DNA of 64,000 nt from JBBAGC01 sp964491265. GTDB taxonomy: Bacteria > Spirochaetota > UBA4802 > UBA5550. A program made the translations under genes and the position numbers. Every line of letters starts with the position of its first letter. The stretch's first letter is position 1. The stretch spans positions 1 to 64,000 of the forward strand of contig CAZBFP010000001.1 of assembly GCA_964491265.1 (NCBI GenBank), in the 5' to 3' direction. Below are positions 25,321 through 33,538 of this stretch, one piece after another. A model generated the notes under the pieces. It worked only from the letters and a program-made list of their open reading frames with translations, was not told the origin of the DNA and did not search any database.

Positions 25321-25649
25321 AAAATTACATACCCTCCAGAGGTGATATAGTATGGCTGAATTTTACCCCTCAGTCAGGTCATGAACAGGCCGGGAAGCGT
25401 CCTGCAATTGTTTTATCCCCAAAGTCATATAATATGAAAACCGGACTTGCCATATTATGCCCCATTACCAGCAGAATCAAAGGATACCCCTTTGAGGTAC
25501 CGGTTTCATCGAAAAAAGTATCCGGTGTGGTACTGGCAGATCAGGTGAAAAACCTGGACTGGCAGGCAAGAAATATTGAATTCATCTCAGCAGCACCGGA
25601 GAATGTTATTGATGAAATAAGTGAAAAATTGGGGCTTCTGATTCTTTAA
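25314..25649 (+). CDS. mazF: MazF-type mRNA interferase toxin
   Basis: 111 residues, full length for MazF. RGDIVWLNFTPQSGHEQAGKRPAIVLSP holds the conserved arginine and the HEQ/GKRPA loop; LCPITSR and VLADQVKNLDW supply the catalytic Thr-Ser and second-loop residues. The toxin cuts mRNA at short specific sites when MazE is lost. Read opposite to the surrounding genes, the pair separates arsR from the Mo/W oxidoreductase and looks inserted. Confidence 0.93.
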   Translation: MVKNYIPSRGDIVWLNFTPQSGHEQAGKRPAIVLSPKSYNMKTGLAILCPITSRIKGYPFEVPVSSKKVSGVVLADQVKNLDWQARNIEFISAAPENVIDEISEKLGLLIL

Positions 25650-25666
25650 AAATTTTTATCCTCTAC

Positions 25667-27913
25667 TTATATCTTCTCCACACTGCATGGAATATACCTG
25701 TGATAAGGGGTGCCTGCGAACCTGTCTCTGTGGGTATTCTTTGCAAGGATATTTGCGTTCGCTCCAAAGGTTTTTCCATTGTAATCAAGGCCGAAACCGT
25801 GGGGTATCATCACATAACGCCTGCATGTTTCTTCTGTCACTTCAAGTTCAATCTCAACAGAGCCCGCTTCAGTTGACACACGCACAATGTCGCCGTCTTT
25901 AAGACCCAGATTTTCAGCATCTGCGGGATTCATTATACATGTACATGGCCTCTTCCCCTCATTCCAGGCGGGATTCCGCATAAGGGTATTGGCATTAAAA
26001 GGTATATGGCGGCCCGATGACAGAATAAAAGGAAATTTCGCATCATGCTCAAGTGCTTCCCTCTCCTTCTCTATTTCAATTTCAAAAAGCCAGTCCTTCA
26101 TCTCCGGGACATGAATATTTATTCTGCCGTCATCAGTGCTCAGCTCCTGGAAATTATTCTCAGCATCTAACTCGCCGATCCAGAGACCTTCAGGATGGTC
26201 AAGCACTGCCTTGAAGATATCCTCACCCAGGAGAGGCCCCTTATTAAAGCCGGCTCTAACTGCAGCCTTTTTAAAACTCCCGGGCGCTGTCATAAGTATA
26301 GCCCAGAGATTTGCCAGGTTGCCTGAGCCCATCTCTTTACCCAAAGTTTTTGCTACAATAAATGGCATCACCTTAAGGGCGGAGGGATTCTCCTTCCCGA
26401 AATTCATAAGCTCCATACCGAATTTTAGCCTGTTCTCCTTTGCAGCAGCGTAAAGTGCTTCAGGTATTTCAGGGATCAGTCCCATCTTGTCAGCAATTCT
26501 CAGGTGCACCTCGCCAAGTTCAACCTGCTCACCTTCAGGCTCAACAACAGGCTTTCTCATCTGGAAATATATACCGGGCCAGGTCCATGGGAAAAATGTA
26601 CCATCCCACGATTCATATCCTGTTCTTGAGGGGAGAACATAATGGGCGAATTTCGCGGTTTCGGTCATTGAGATTTCACCCACAACAAGAAGATCCAGTC
26701 TGGAAAAAGCCTCCTCATACGCAGCTGTATCAGCAAATGACCGCAAAGGATTACTCTGACAGCATATAACAGCGCAGAGCCTCTCCGGCTTGTCGCTCAT
26801 TATCTCCTCAGCCATTACATTGGGAGGGAAGAGCCCGCAGAGTGCAGGAAAATCTGTTTCAACTGTGCGCCATGTTTTTTCATCACGCTCATCACTGTGC
26901 CCTGTTATGGGCATTAGCATTCCGGGAATAACATTCCCTCCAGGCACACAGAAATTACCGGTTATTGTAAAAAGTACTATTTCAAGCCAGGATGTGAGCG
27001 TGCTGTGCCTGTTCATATAAACACCCAGGTCAGGGTGATATGCCGCTTTCCGTATCTTAAGCTGTCTGCACACCTCCCGCACCTGCACATAATCAAGGTC
27101 GCAAAATTCTACTGCGCTTTGTGCGTCAAATCCCTCAAACCAGGATCTTATTTCTTCATACCCTGAAACATGATTTTCAATAAACTCTTCATCAGCCCAC
27201 CCTTCATCAATAACAATAGCAATCATCGCTTTAGTCAGGAGCGCGTCAGTGCCCGGCTTTATTGCCAGATGAATATCCGCAATTGCAGCAGTTTCAGATT
27301 TCCGCGGATCAATAATAACAAGAAGCTTATCAGGATCTTTTGAAAATTCTTTTAAAAAAAGAGGGGCCCTTGGTATCTGGTGACTCACCATACCGTTCCA
27401 CCCGATTCCCATCAGCATATCGCAGTTATGATCATCAGGAATGGTAAACTTGTACTGCCTCCCTGTGGCCCTGCCATGTGCCCAGAACTGCCCTGTAAGC
27501 TCCTGAGCCAGGGCATTGTAATGATATTTAGACCCCAGTGCCTTCATAAGGGTAACCCCGTATGCTGCCTCAAAATGACAACCCTGGCCCCCTCCGCCCA
27601 TATATGCATAGGAGCGCGGCCCGTGCTTTTCTATAATCTCTTTTAGCTTAGCAGCAATCTCTTCAGCTGCCTGGTCCCATGAAATCCGTTCGAATTTATC
27701 TCCAACCCTTTTAAGAGGATATTTTAACCTGTCTTCATGATGCTGGTGGTGCATAATATTAAGACCCTTACGGCACACATATCCTTTACTCCTGGGATTT
27801 TCCTTATCTCCGCGGACCTTAACAATCCTGTTATTTTCAACCTGCACTTCAAGCCCGCAGTTCTGCGCGCAGAGCACACATCCGGTTTTCTTCCAGCTGA
27901 TCATTTCAGTCAT
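25667..27913 (-). CDS. Molybdopterin (Mo/W-bisMGD) oxidoreductase
   Basis: A 748-residue cytoplasmic member of the DMSO reductase/formate dehydrogenase superfamily. CVLCAQNC at the N-terminus and a further Cys in GYVCRKG bind one [4Fe-4S] cluster. Pterin-binding motifs follow (LVIIDPRKSETA, GNFCVPGGNVIPG, CQSNPLRSF), and the C-terminal beta-barrel ends with a VMIPHGFG segment. No twin-arginine signal is present, so it works in the cytoplasm. No small iron-sulfur or membrane partner is adjacent, and the substrate cannot be told; arsenate reduction is not supported by the sequence. The start at 27913 has GGAGG before it; the longer start at 27925 overlaps that site. It lies downstream of the thioredoxin/CcdA genes with a hairpin repeat between. 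The tungstate transporter at 49 kb could supply its metal. Confidence 0.88.
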   Translation of the reverse strand: MTEMISWKKTGCVLCAQNCGLEVQVENNRIVKVRGDKENPRSKGYVCRKGLNIMHHQHHEDRLKYPLKRVGDKFERISWDQAAEEIAAKLKEIIEKHGPRSYAYMGGGGQGCHFEAAYGVTLMKALGSKYHYNALAQELTGQFWAHGRATGRQYKFTIPDDHNCDMLMGIGWNGMVSHQIPRAPLFLKEFSKDPDKLLVIIDPRKSETAAIADIHLAIKPGTDALLTKAMIAIVIDEGWADEEFIENHVSGYEEIRSWFEGFDAQSAVEFCDLDYVQVREVCRQLKIRKAAYHPDLGVYMNRHSTLTSWLEIVLFTITGNFCVPGGNVIPGMLMPITGHSDERDEKTWRTVETDFPALCGLFPPNVMAEEIMSDKPERLCAVICCQSNPLRSFADTAAYEEAFSRLDLLVVGEISMTETAKFAHYVLPSRTGYESWDGTFFPWTWPGIYFQMRKPVVEPEGEQVELGEVHLRIADKMGLIPEIPEALYAAAKENRLKFGMELMNFGKENPSALKVMPFIVAKTLGKEMGSGNLANLWAILMTAPGSFKKAAVRAGFNKGPLLGEDIFKAVLDHPEGLWIGELDAENNFQELSTDDGRINIHVPEMKDWLFEIEIEKEREALEHDAKFPFILSSGRHIPFNANTLMRNPAWNEGKRPCTCIMNPADAENLGLKDGDIVRVSTEAGSVEIELEVTEETCRRYVMIPHGFGLDYNGKTFGANANILAKNTHRDRFAGTPYHRYIPCSVEKI

Positions 27914-28019
27914 GGTATCCTCCATATATGATTACGGTTTATAATATATCATTATCTGAAGATTAACACTTCACTACCACTCTAAAAAAGGAAAGAACAA
28001 ATTTATTCTTAATAAAAAC

Positions 28020-28121
28020 AATGTTAACTCCTTAACTTTTATACGGAACAAAATGCTCTAACATCTCCGCCGCCGAAGGCGGCGGAGATGTTAAAAACAG
28101 GATTATTGCACTAAAGAATAA
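28020..28121. repeat. Hairpin-type dispersed repeat, copy 1
   Basis: A 16-bp perfect stem (28059-28074 with 28078-28093, loop GAA) sits in flanks AACTCCTTAACTTTTAT and ATTATTGCACTAAA, which recur at 32465-32585 and, inverted and more diverged, at 55290-55375. It lies downstream of the ccdA-like gene, where the stem could also stop transcription. No gene is seen in 27914-28121. Confidence 0.65.
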
Positions 28122-28829
28122 TTAAAACAGTGCCGCCAGCATATATACCCCTGCAGCCACAACCAGAACCCCGCAGGTTTTTTTAAGATAAAAAGCCCCT
28201 TTAGAATTCTCATTCCAGTTAAGGGTATGCTGCACAGCTTCAGAGAATGTGCCTGCCAGTACAATGATAATACAATGGCCCAAAGCGTATGCACCAATAA
28301 GGAGAAGAGCGTATGACAAATTGGTTGATGCTACTGTAAATGCTACTCCAAGCATTGGCGCCATATATGCGAATGTGCATGGCCCAAGAGCCAGGCCGAA
28401 AATAAGGCCCAGCATAAATGCTGCCATAAGCCCCTTTTTCTTCACCCCGGGCTGGTTTATCCCCCGTTCAAGAAAGGGGAGCGGAACAATACCAAGAAGA
28501 TAAAGCCCCACAACAATTACAATTACTGCAACAGCTGCATTTCCATATACACCTATATCACCTAACATGCGGCCGGCCAGGCCTGTGACAAGCCCCACCA
28601 GCCCGATTGTAATAAGTATCCCTGCTGAAAAAAAAGACGAAATGAGTGCTGCCCTTGATGTGCGCATATCCCCCTGTGCGTCAATAAATCCCACAATAAG
28701 GGGGATGCCTGCCAGGTGACATGGGGATAGAACTATACTTGCCACACCCCAGAGGAATGAACCTGTTAAGGCAATACCGGGAGATGAGTAAAGCATGGCA
28801 GTGAGTGAAGAAAAAAACTCAAGGATCAT
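28122..28829 (-). CDS. CcdA/DsbD-like thiol-redox membrane transporter
   Basis: 235 residues and about six membrane helices. Two cysteines in helices 1 and 4 (VLSPCHLAGIPLI and LALGPCTFAYMAP) match the redox pair of CcdA and the DsbD beta domain, which carry reducing power from cytoplasmic thioredoxin across the inner membrane. The start overlaps the stop of the secreted thioredoxin (ATGA), so its partner is very probably that protein. In arsenic permease regions this pair occurs regularly. Substrate protein of the pathway is unknown. Confidence 0.85.
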   Translation of the reverse strand: MILEFFSSLTAMLYSSPGIALTGSFLWGVASIVLSPCHLAGIPLIVGFIDAQGDMRTSRAALISSFFSAGILITIGLVGLVTGLAGRMLGDIGVYGNAAVAVIVIVVGLYLLGIVPLPFLERGINQPGVKKKGLMAAFMLGLIFGLALGPCTFAYMAPMLGVAFTVASTNLSYALLLIGAYALGHCIIIVLAGTFSEAVQHTLNWNENSKGAFYLKKTCGVLVVAAGVYMLAALF

Positions 28830-29356
28830 AAATCGATCCCCTGCCTGGATAAAATCTTTTTTACCTCATCAAAGGGGAGAAAACCCTCATGACGGAAAAA
28901 CTCCTTCCCGTTTTTATTTTCAAAAACCTGAGTGGGTATAACCCTTATTTTATACTTTTGAACAACAGGTTTACCTTCAGCGGTCCATACATCATGGAAA
29001 ACCACCTTTACACGGCCTTTATATCTCTTTTCAATTTCAGCCATTACAGGTTTCATCATTTTACATGGAACGCAGTTTTCAGCACCTATTTCTACAAAGG
29101 TTGCCTCAATAGCAGCATTTTTATTTTCATCCTTTTTTACCGCAGCGTCATCTGCTTCATCAACAGATTTTTCCTCAGATACTTCAGGGGGGGCTTCCTG
29201 CAGGGGCTCCTTTTCACCGCCGCATCCAAGGATTGCCCCGGTAAAGGCTATAGGTAATGTAATTCCGCATGTTCCTGGACTTTTCACATAGGGGACTCCA
29301 ATCATCAATGTTACTGCAACTAAAGCGAGTAATATGGTTTTATGGAATCTTTTCAT
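28826..29356 (-). CDS. Exported thioredoxin-fold protein
   Basis: 176 residues. An N-terminal hydrophobic helix and a possible lipobox (GAILGCGG, Cys about 45) place it outside the inner membrane. A low-complexity Glu/Lys/Ala linker leads to a thioredoxin domain with the active site CVPC (about 98-101), preceded by FVEIGAEN and followed by the cis-Pro IRVIPTQVF. It should receive electrons from the CcdA-like protein it overlaps with. Target disulfides are unknown. The Cys near 30 in the signal region is unusual. Confidence 0.85.
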   Translation of the reverse strand: MKRFHKTILLALVAVTLMIGVPYVKSPGTCGITLPIAFTGAILGCGGEKEPLQEAPPEVSEEKSVDEADDAAVKKDENKNAAIEATFVEIGAENCVPCKMMKPVMAEIEKRYKGRVKVVFHDVWTAEGKPVVQKYKIRVIPTQVFENKNGKEFFRHEGFLPFDEVKKILSRQGIDL

Positions 29357-29450
29357 TCAATTTCCTCATAAATATTAAATTTAATTATATCCGGGCATTT
29401 AACTTAATGACCCGGATATTACAGATTAGTTTCAAAAAAAACTTATCAAA

Positions 29451-29741
29451 TCAGCACCTGCCGCCGCATCCGCATCCGCCGCAACCCTGATTTTTTTCAG
29501 CCGCATTATCAGCAATAAGCTTTTTGATTTCATCAAGGGATGGTAATTTCCCTGCTGATTTCACAACACCGTTTACAACAAGGGCCGGTGTAATCATAAC
29601 ACCATACTCCATAATCTTATTGATCTCCTTTACCTTGCTGATTTCATAAGTAATCCCCATTTCATCCGCAGCCTGTTTAGACAGCTCTTCAAGCTTGTTG
29701 CATTTGGCACACCCAGTGCCGAGTATTTCGATTTTATACAT
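29451..29741 (-). CDS. Redox-active disulfide protein 2-like small thioredoxin
   Basis: 96 residues of the MTH895-like thioredoxin-fold family: IEILGTGCAKCNKLEEL gives the CxxC, and GVMITPALVVNG the cis-Pro loop. The C-terminal tail CGGCGCGGRC has four extra cysteines, which may bind a soft metal such as As(III). No signal peptide, so cytoplasmic. It follows the ArsP-type permease gene and precedes the exported thioredoxin, as in many ArsP-permease loci, where it is thought to feed reduced thiols or metalloid to the permease. Confidence 0.85.
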   Translation of the reverse strand: MYKIEILGTGCAKCNKLEELSKQAADEMGITYEISKVKEINKIMEYGVMITPALVVNGVVKSAGKLPSLDEIKKLIADNAAEKNQGCGGCGCGGRC

Positions 29742-29809
29742 TTTATTTTCTCCTGTTCAATTATTGTTCTATTAGCTTTTAGCCCTTCCGGAAGCACTTC
29801 TTCGCTTTG

Positions 29810-30003
29810 CCCCCTGTCCCCCAAAGGGGGCACGAGTCAATCTATTATTACTCTGATAATTCTACTTTCTTCATTCTTTACCAATCAACATATTGCTCCG
29901 CAAATCTATAACAAGCTCAACAATATAAAAAAGTGTTTACTACATTGATTAACCTGCTTACTCAAGTATTTCCTTTTACGTGCCCCCTTTGGGGGACAGG
30001 GGG
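29810..30003. repeat. Dispersed G-rich terminal-inverted-repeat element, copy B
   Basis: A perfect 25-bp inverted repeat (29810-29834 with 29979-30003) bounds 144 AT-rich bases, giving a 194-bp element. Each arm also contains its own palindrome CCCCCAAAGGGGG or CCCCCTTTGGGGG. The interior shares words with copies A and C. No open frame is present, so it would be a non-autonomous (MITE-like) element. It fills the gap between the small thioredoxin and the permease. Confidence 0.75.
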
Positions 30004-30060
30004 GAATACTCCGGTGTAGAAACGGAAATAAATAATAGTATTCCTTTCCAGCAAGAGTCA

Positions 30061-31359
30061 TCAATAAAACATTCCAAAAATCATACCGCTTGCAGTTGCC
30101 ATAACAATTACAAGTACACAGAACACAAAGGTCTTCTTCGGCCCTATATAACTGTTAATAACAATCATATTAGGGAGCGATAAAGCCGGACCTGCAAGAA
30201 GAAGCGCCAGTGCAGGCCCCTTACCCATTCCGCTTCCAATGAGCCCCTGAACAATAGGCACCTCTGTTAATGTGGCAAAGTACATAAATGCACCAACAAC
30301 TGAAGCGAAAAAGTTTGCTGAAAAAGAATTCCCTCCAACAAGCTGATTAACCCACTCTGCGGGGATAATCCCCTCATTACCGGGCCGGCCCAGTAAAAAT
30401 CCTGCAACAAGCACCCCGCCCAGAAGAAGAGGTGTAATCTGCTTTGCAAAATCCCAGGTAGAGGAAAACCACTCACCCGGCTCTCCGCTGTGTGTACTTG
30501 TAATAACAGAAAGCCCTATTGTACCAGCTGCAAAGGCTATTACCGGCTCATGGGGGAACATAAAACCAAGTGCAGCTGCGGGTATAACAGCCAGTACCAT
30601 TTTCCAGGGTGTTATGCCGTACCAGAGAACTGTGACTGCAGCAAAAATTATTGCAGATACAGATGTAAAATACCATTTACAGGCATACATATTATACCAG
30701 AACCCGGATGTATCAGATGATGCGCCCCAGTTTGCAAAAACCAGAATAGCAATCATGGAACCGAAATAGATAATATCCTTCCATAAGGGACATACTGTTT
30801 CAGATTCAGGCATAAACATGGCTGCCTTGACTTTCGCCTTCTCCTCATTCCGGAATATAAAGTGCATTATCCCGCCAATAACCACGCTGAATACTATGGC
30901 CCCCACAGCACGTGCTATTCCAATCTCAACCCCTATAACCCGGGCAGTTAAAATTATTGCCAGTACATTGATTGCAGGGCCTGAATACAAAAATGCTATT
31001 GCAGGGCCAAGACCCGCACCCATGCGGTAAATACCTGAAAAGAGCGGCAGCACTGTACATGAGCATACAGCAAGCACAGAACCTGAAACCGACCCTACTC
31101 CATAGGCAAGGAACCTGTTTGCCGCAGGCCCCAGATATTTCATTACAGCCTCCTGCCGCACAAAAACACCTATGGCTCCCGCAATAAAAAAAGCGGGGAT
31201 AAGACAGAGGAGAACATGCTCCTGAGCATACCACTTTGTTAAATATAAAGCCTCAAAAACCGCGTTGTCAAAACGCTCTGACCCCACAGGCATATAATAA
31301 AAGGCAAGGAAAAAACCTCCGATTACTGCAAGGGGTTTCCATTCATTTTTCCAGAACAT
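30061..31359 (-). CDS. ArsP/YraQ-type permease
   Basis: A 432-residue inner-membrane protein with about ten helices. ACSCTVLPLFSGIYRMGAGLGP and FLYSGPAINVLAIIL match the permease family PF03773 (DUF318) that includes ArsP, an exporter of methylated or aromatic arsenicals. A matching repeat occurs in the second half (ATLTEVPIVQGLIGSGMGKGP, LAGPALSLPNMIV), showing the internal duplication of the family. Length exceeds ArsP of Campylobacter by about 100 residues, as in many environmental relatives. The arsR-type gene at 31473 is 110 bases upstream on the same strand and its operator lies before it. A substrate of methylated arsenic is plausible next to an organism with methyl-corrinoid chemistry but not shown. 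Confidence 0.88.
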   Translation of the reverse strand: MFWKNEWKPLAVIGGFFLAFYYMPVGSERFDNAVFEALYLTKWYAQEHVLLCLIPAFFIAGAIGVFVRQEAVMKYLGPAANRFLAYGVGSVSGSVLAVCSCTVLPLFSGIYRMGAGLGPAIAFLYSGPAINVLAIILTARVIGVEIGIARAVGAIVFSVVIGGIMHFIFRNEEKAKVKAAMFMPESETVCPLWKDIIYFGSMIAILVFANWGASSDTSGFWYNMYACKWYFTSVSAIIFAAVTVLWYGITPWKMVLAVIPAAALGFMFPHEPVIAFAAGTIGLSVITSTHSGEPGEWFSSTWDFAKQITPLLLGGVLVAGFLLGRPGNEGIIPAEWVNQLVGGNSFSANFFASVVGAFMYFATLTEVPIVQGLIGSGMGKGPALALLLAGPALSLPNMIVINSYIGPKKTFVFCVLVIVMATASGMIFGMFY

Positions 31360-31472
31360 TTTTTTATCTCCTTATTTTATGAAATTTCAGAATCAAAAAA
31401 TATTATTTTTCCGAAATCTCACCAGCCGCTCCACCAGCATCTGCATACTTTCCTGTGATTCATATTATCACC

Positions 31473-31808
31473 CTAACCTGCACAGGCCCGACAGGTGCCC
31501 GATCCCCTCTCCATTGCACGGTTCTCCATTACAGCTTCAACACAGCTCATAAAATCGAGTACGCATGGCACAAGAAGATTGTAATAAACACAATTCCCCC
31601 GTTTTTCATCATAGACAAGGCCTTCATTTTTAAGGACAGATAAATGCCTTGAAACAGTGGAAACATCAAGGCCCAGCATATCCCTCACTTCATTGACACA
31701 AAGCTCCCCCTCCTTTAACTTCTCAAGGATGAACAGCCTGGCAGGATGGCCCATAGCCTTTATAATCCTGGCTCTCACTTCATACTGTTTATTAATTACT
31801 TTATTCAT
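31473..31808 (-). CDS. arsR: ArsR-family regulator of the permease operon
   Basis: 111 residues. The true start is the ATG at 31808, with GAGGT upstream; the longer frame would run through the operator. KAMGHPARLFILEKLKEGELCVNEVRDML places one Cys in the helix where ArsR keeps two (ELCVxE), so the sensor differs from the gene at 24506. LDVSTVSRHLSVLKNEGLV is the recognition helix. Four more cysteines lie near the C-terminus (PCVLDFMSCVEA and GTCRACAG), as in CadC- or ArsR-type variants that sense with C-terminal thiols. It controls the downstream permease and thioredoxins. Confidence 0.9.
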   Translation of the reverse strand: MNKVINKQYEVRARIIKAMGHPARLFILEKLKEGELCVNEVRDMLGLDVSTVSRHLSVLKNEGLVYDEKRGNCVYYNLLVPCVLDFMSCVEAVMENRAMERGSGTCRACAG

Positions 31809-31825
31809 GACCTCAACCTTTTTGC

Positions 31826-31849
31826 CTATTTGGCAATATTGGCAAATAG
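31826..31849. promoter_or_regulatory. 24-bp near-perfect palindrome, ArsR operator
   Basis: The 24 bases starting CTATTTGG and ending CCAAATAG on reading from either strand form a near-perfect palindrome: 22 of 24 positions pair, the only mismatch being one G-G pair per half. It lies 17 bases upstream of the arsR start on the minus strand, where an autoregulatory site is expected. Binding is inferred. Confidence 0.7.
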
Positions 31850-31863
31850 ATGCAATAAAAAAA

Positions 31864-32202
31864 TTATTTCCCGTAAATATTCTGAAATTCAGCAGATGTG
31901 CAGATTGTAAAAAAGGAATCAAGCCCCCCCACAGAGAAGAGCCTCTGGAGAGACTCGTTCATGCCGTATAAAATCAGTTCGATATTTTTATTTCTGGTTG
32001 ATTTTGATACTTTAACCAGGAAGCTTATACCGCTGGAATCTATTGCCTCAACATTTTCCAGGCTTATAGCAATTTTCGATGGAAACTCACGTATAATAAT
32101 ATCAGCATATTCATTGAGACTCTCCGCTTCCCCTGAAGTAAGACTTTTTCCCAGGATTATAACCGGAAAATCCTTATTATATTTATAATAATTCATGTTC
32201 AT
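31864..32202 (-). CDS. STAS-domain anti-anti-sigma factor
   Basis: 112 residues forming one STAS domain. VEAIDSSGISFLVKV holds the Ser that partner kinases phosphorylate (the second Ser of DSSG), the pattern of SpoIIAA/RsbV. It should switch a partner between kinase and sigma or other output, depending on phosphorylation. A PP2C/SpoIIE-type phosphatase at 34782-36947 is a possible partner but no RsbW-like kinase is in the window. The operator of arsR lies just downstream. Confidence 0.85.
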   Translation of the reverse strand: MNMNYYKYNKDFPVIILGKSLTSGEAESLNEYADIIIREFPSKIAISLENVEAIDSSGISFLVKVSKSTRNKNIELILYGMNESLQRLFSVGGLDSFFTICTSAEFQNIYGK

Positions 32203-32638
32203 TCATCAATAAACCTGTATAAACTACCCCTGGTTAATATCGGCATTAAATTTAATAAACTTTAAATAAATAAAACCGGTTTTTTGCTTTTCATTTTAAA
32301 GGAGAACCTGTAACTTATAATAGTCAGTTAAAATGTTAACTCCGGTCCGGAAAAAACAATAGAAGCTTTTCCGGAACCCTTTTAAAAATTAGAGAGATTT
32401 AATCCTTTAATACTCTATATAAACATTTTATTATTTCAAACTCTTTTTTTAATAAGCATTGAAAAAAAATTCAGTGTTAATTCCTTAACTTTTATTTACA
32501 ATAAAATGATCTAATGTCAACGTTGGCGGCAGGGACATGGAAAACATCATTATTGCACTAAAAAATATCTTTAAGAATAATTACTGATAAAAGTTAATAA
32601 ATGCGGATATTTTATAAAAATAAATTTTCTAAAAGGTA
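32203..32638. repeat. Intergenic region with hairpin-type repeat, copy 2
   Basis: This 436-base AT-rich gap holds no gene. Bases 32470-32570 match the hairpin repeat at 28020-28121 (TTCCTTAACTTTTAT, CATTATTGCACTAAA), with the GC stem decayed to CGTTGGCGGCAGGG. Promoters of the divergent STAS and GGDEF genes should also be here. Confidence 0.5.
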
Positions 32639-33538
32639 GTGAATTTGGAAAATAATAAGCCTCTTATACTTATTGTAGATGACAGTCCCATAAATATAGG
32701 TTTCTGCAAAAAGATTCTCAACAAAAACGGCTACAATACAGATTCATGCAATTGCGGTGAGGAAGCCCTTGAGTATCTTGAAAAGAACTCTCCGGACCTT
32801 ATTCTACTTGATATTGTTATGCCCGGAATAGACGGTTATGAATTCTGTGAACATATAAAGAACATACCTGAAATGACAGACACCCCGGTAATATTTCTAA
32901 GCGCAATGGATGATGAGGAGAGCATAATAAAGGGCTTTAAGTGCGGCGGGGTTGATTATATTACAAAACCCTTCAGAACTCAGGAAATGCTTGCCAGAAC
33001 AAAAACCCACATTGACCTGAAAAGGACTAAGGAGCAGCTCCTGCTAATGGCCACAACTGATGTACTTACAGGCCTGGCAAACAGAAGATTTTTTATGGAC
33101 AGGCTCTCCAGTGAATTTGAGCGTGTAAAACGGTATGAATCACTCTATACGATTATTATGATAGATCTTGATTTTTTCAAAAAAATTAACGATTCTTTCG
33201 GCCACAAAGGGGGGGACACCGTACTGGAAAAAGTTTCACAAATTCTTTCAAAAGGCTTACGCTGCACTGACATAATAGGGCGCATCGGAGGGGAGGAGTT
33301 CGCCGCAATTCTCCCTGAAACTGAAATTCAGCATGCCATTCAGATAGCGGAAAGATTGAGAAATGCTGTAGAAAATCTTCAGCTGGAGATAAACGGGAAA
33401 GCGATAAAGACCACAATAAGCCTTGGAGCTTCTCAATCAAACCCCCTGGACAGGGAAATGGATGACGGACTGATCCGGGCCGATACAGCCCTGTATGAAG
33501 CTAAGGAAGCGGGAAGAAACAGAGTATGTTCAATTTAG
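32639..33538 (+). CDS. Response regulator with GGDEF (diguanylate cyclase) output
   Basis: 299 residues. The receiver domain (1-125) has the acidic pair in VDDS, the phosphoacceptor Asp58 in LLDIVMPG, and the Lys in YITKPF. The GGDEF domain (about 140-299) carries the active-site signature GGEEF with DLDFFKKIND before it, so it should make c-di-GMP. No RxxD inhibitory site is obvious. The start is GTG 32639 or the TTG six bases later; the TTG has the better spacing from AAGGT. No histidine kinase is next to it, so the input is an orphan one. It ends overlapping rarD by four bases, tail to tail. Confidence 0.9.
   Translation: MNLENNKPLILIVDDSPINIGFCKKILNKNGYNTDSCNCGEEALEYLEKNSPDLILLDIVMPGIDGYEFCEHIKNIPEMTDTPVIFLSAMDDEESIIKGFKCGGVDYITKPFRTQEMLARTKTHIDLKRTKEQLLLMATTDVLTGLANRRFFMDRLSSEFERVKRYESLYTIIMIDLDFFKKINDSFGHKGGDTVLEKVSQILSKGLRCTDIIGRIGGEEFAAILPETEIQHAIQIAERLRNAVENLQLEINGKAIKTTISLGASQSNPLDREMDDGLIRADTALYEAKEAGRNRVCSI

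Noticed and set aside
25667..27913. Respiratory arsenate reductase (ArrA) or arsenite oxidase
   Set aside because: The gene lies in an arsenic-rich region and has the right superfamily, but there is no twin-arginine signal and no iron-sulfur partner gene. Only the superfamily is claimed.
29810..30003. CRISPR array
   Set aside because: The repeats are inverted, widely spaced and few; no regular spacer spacing and no cas gene were seen.
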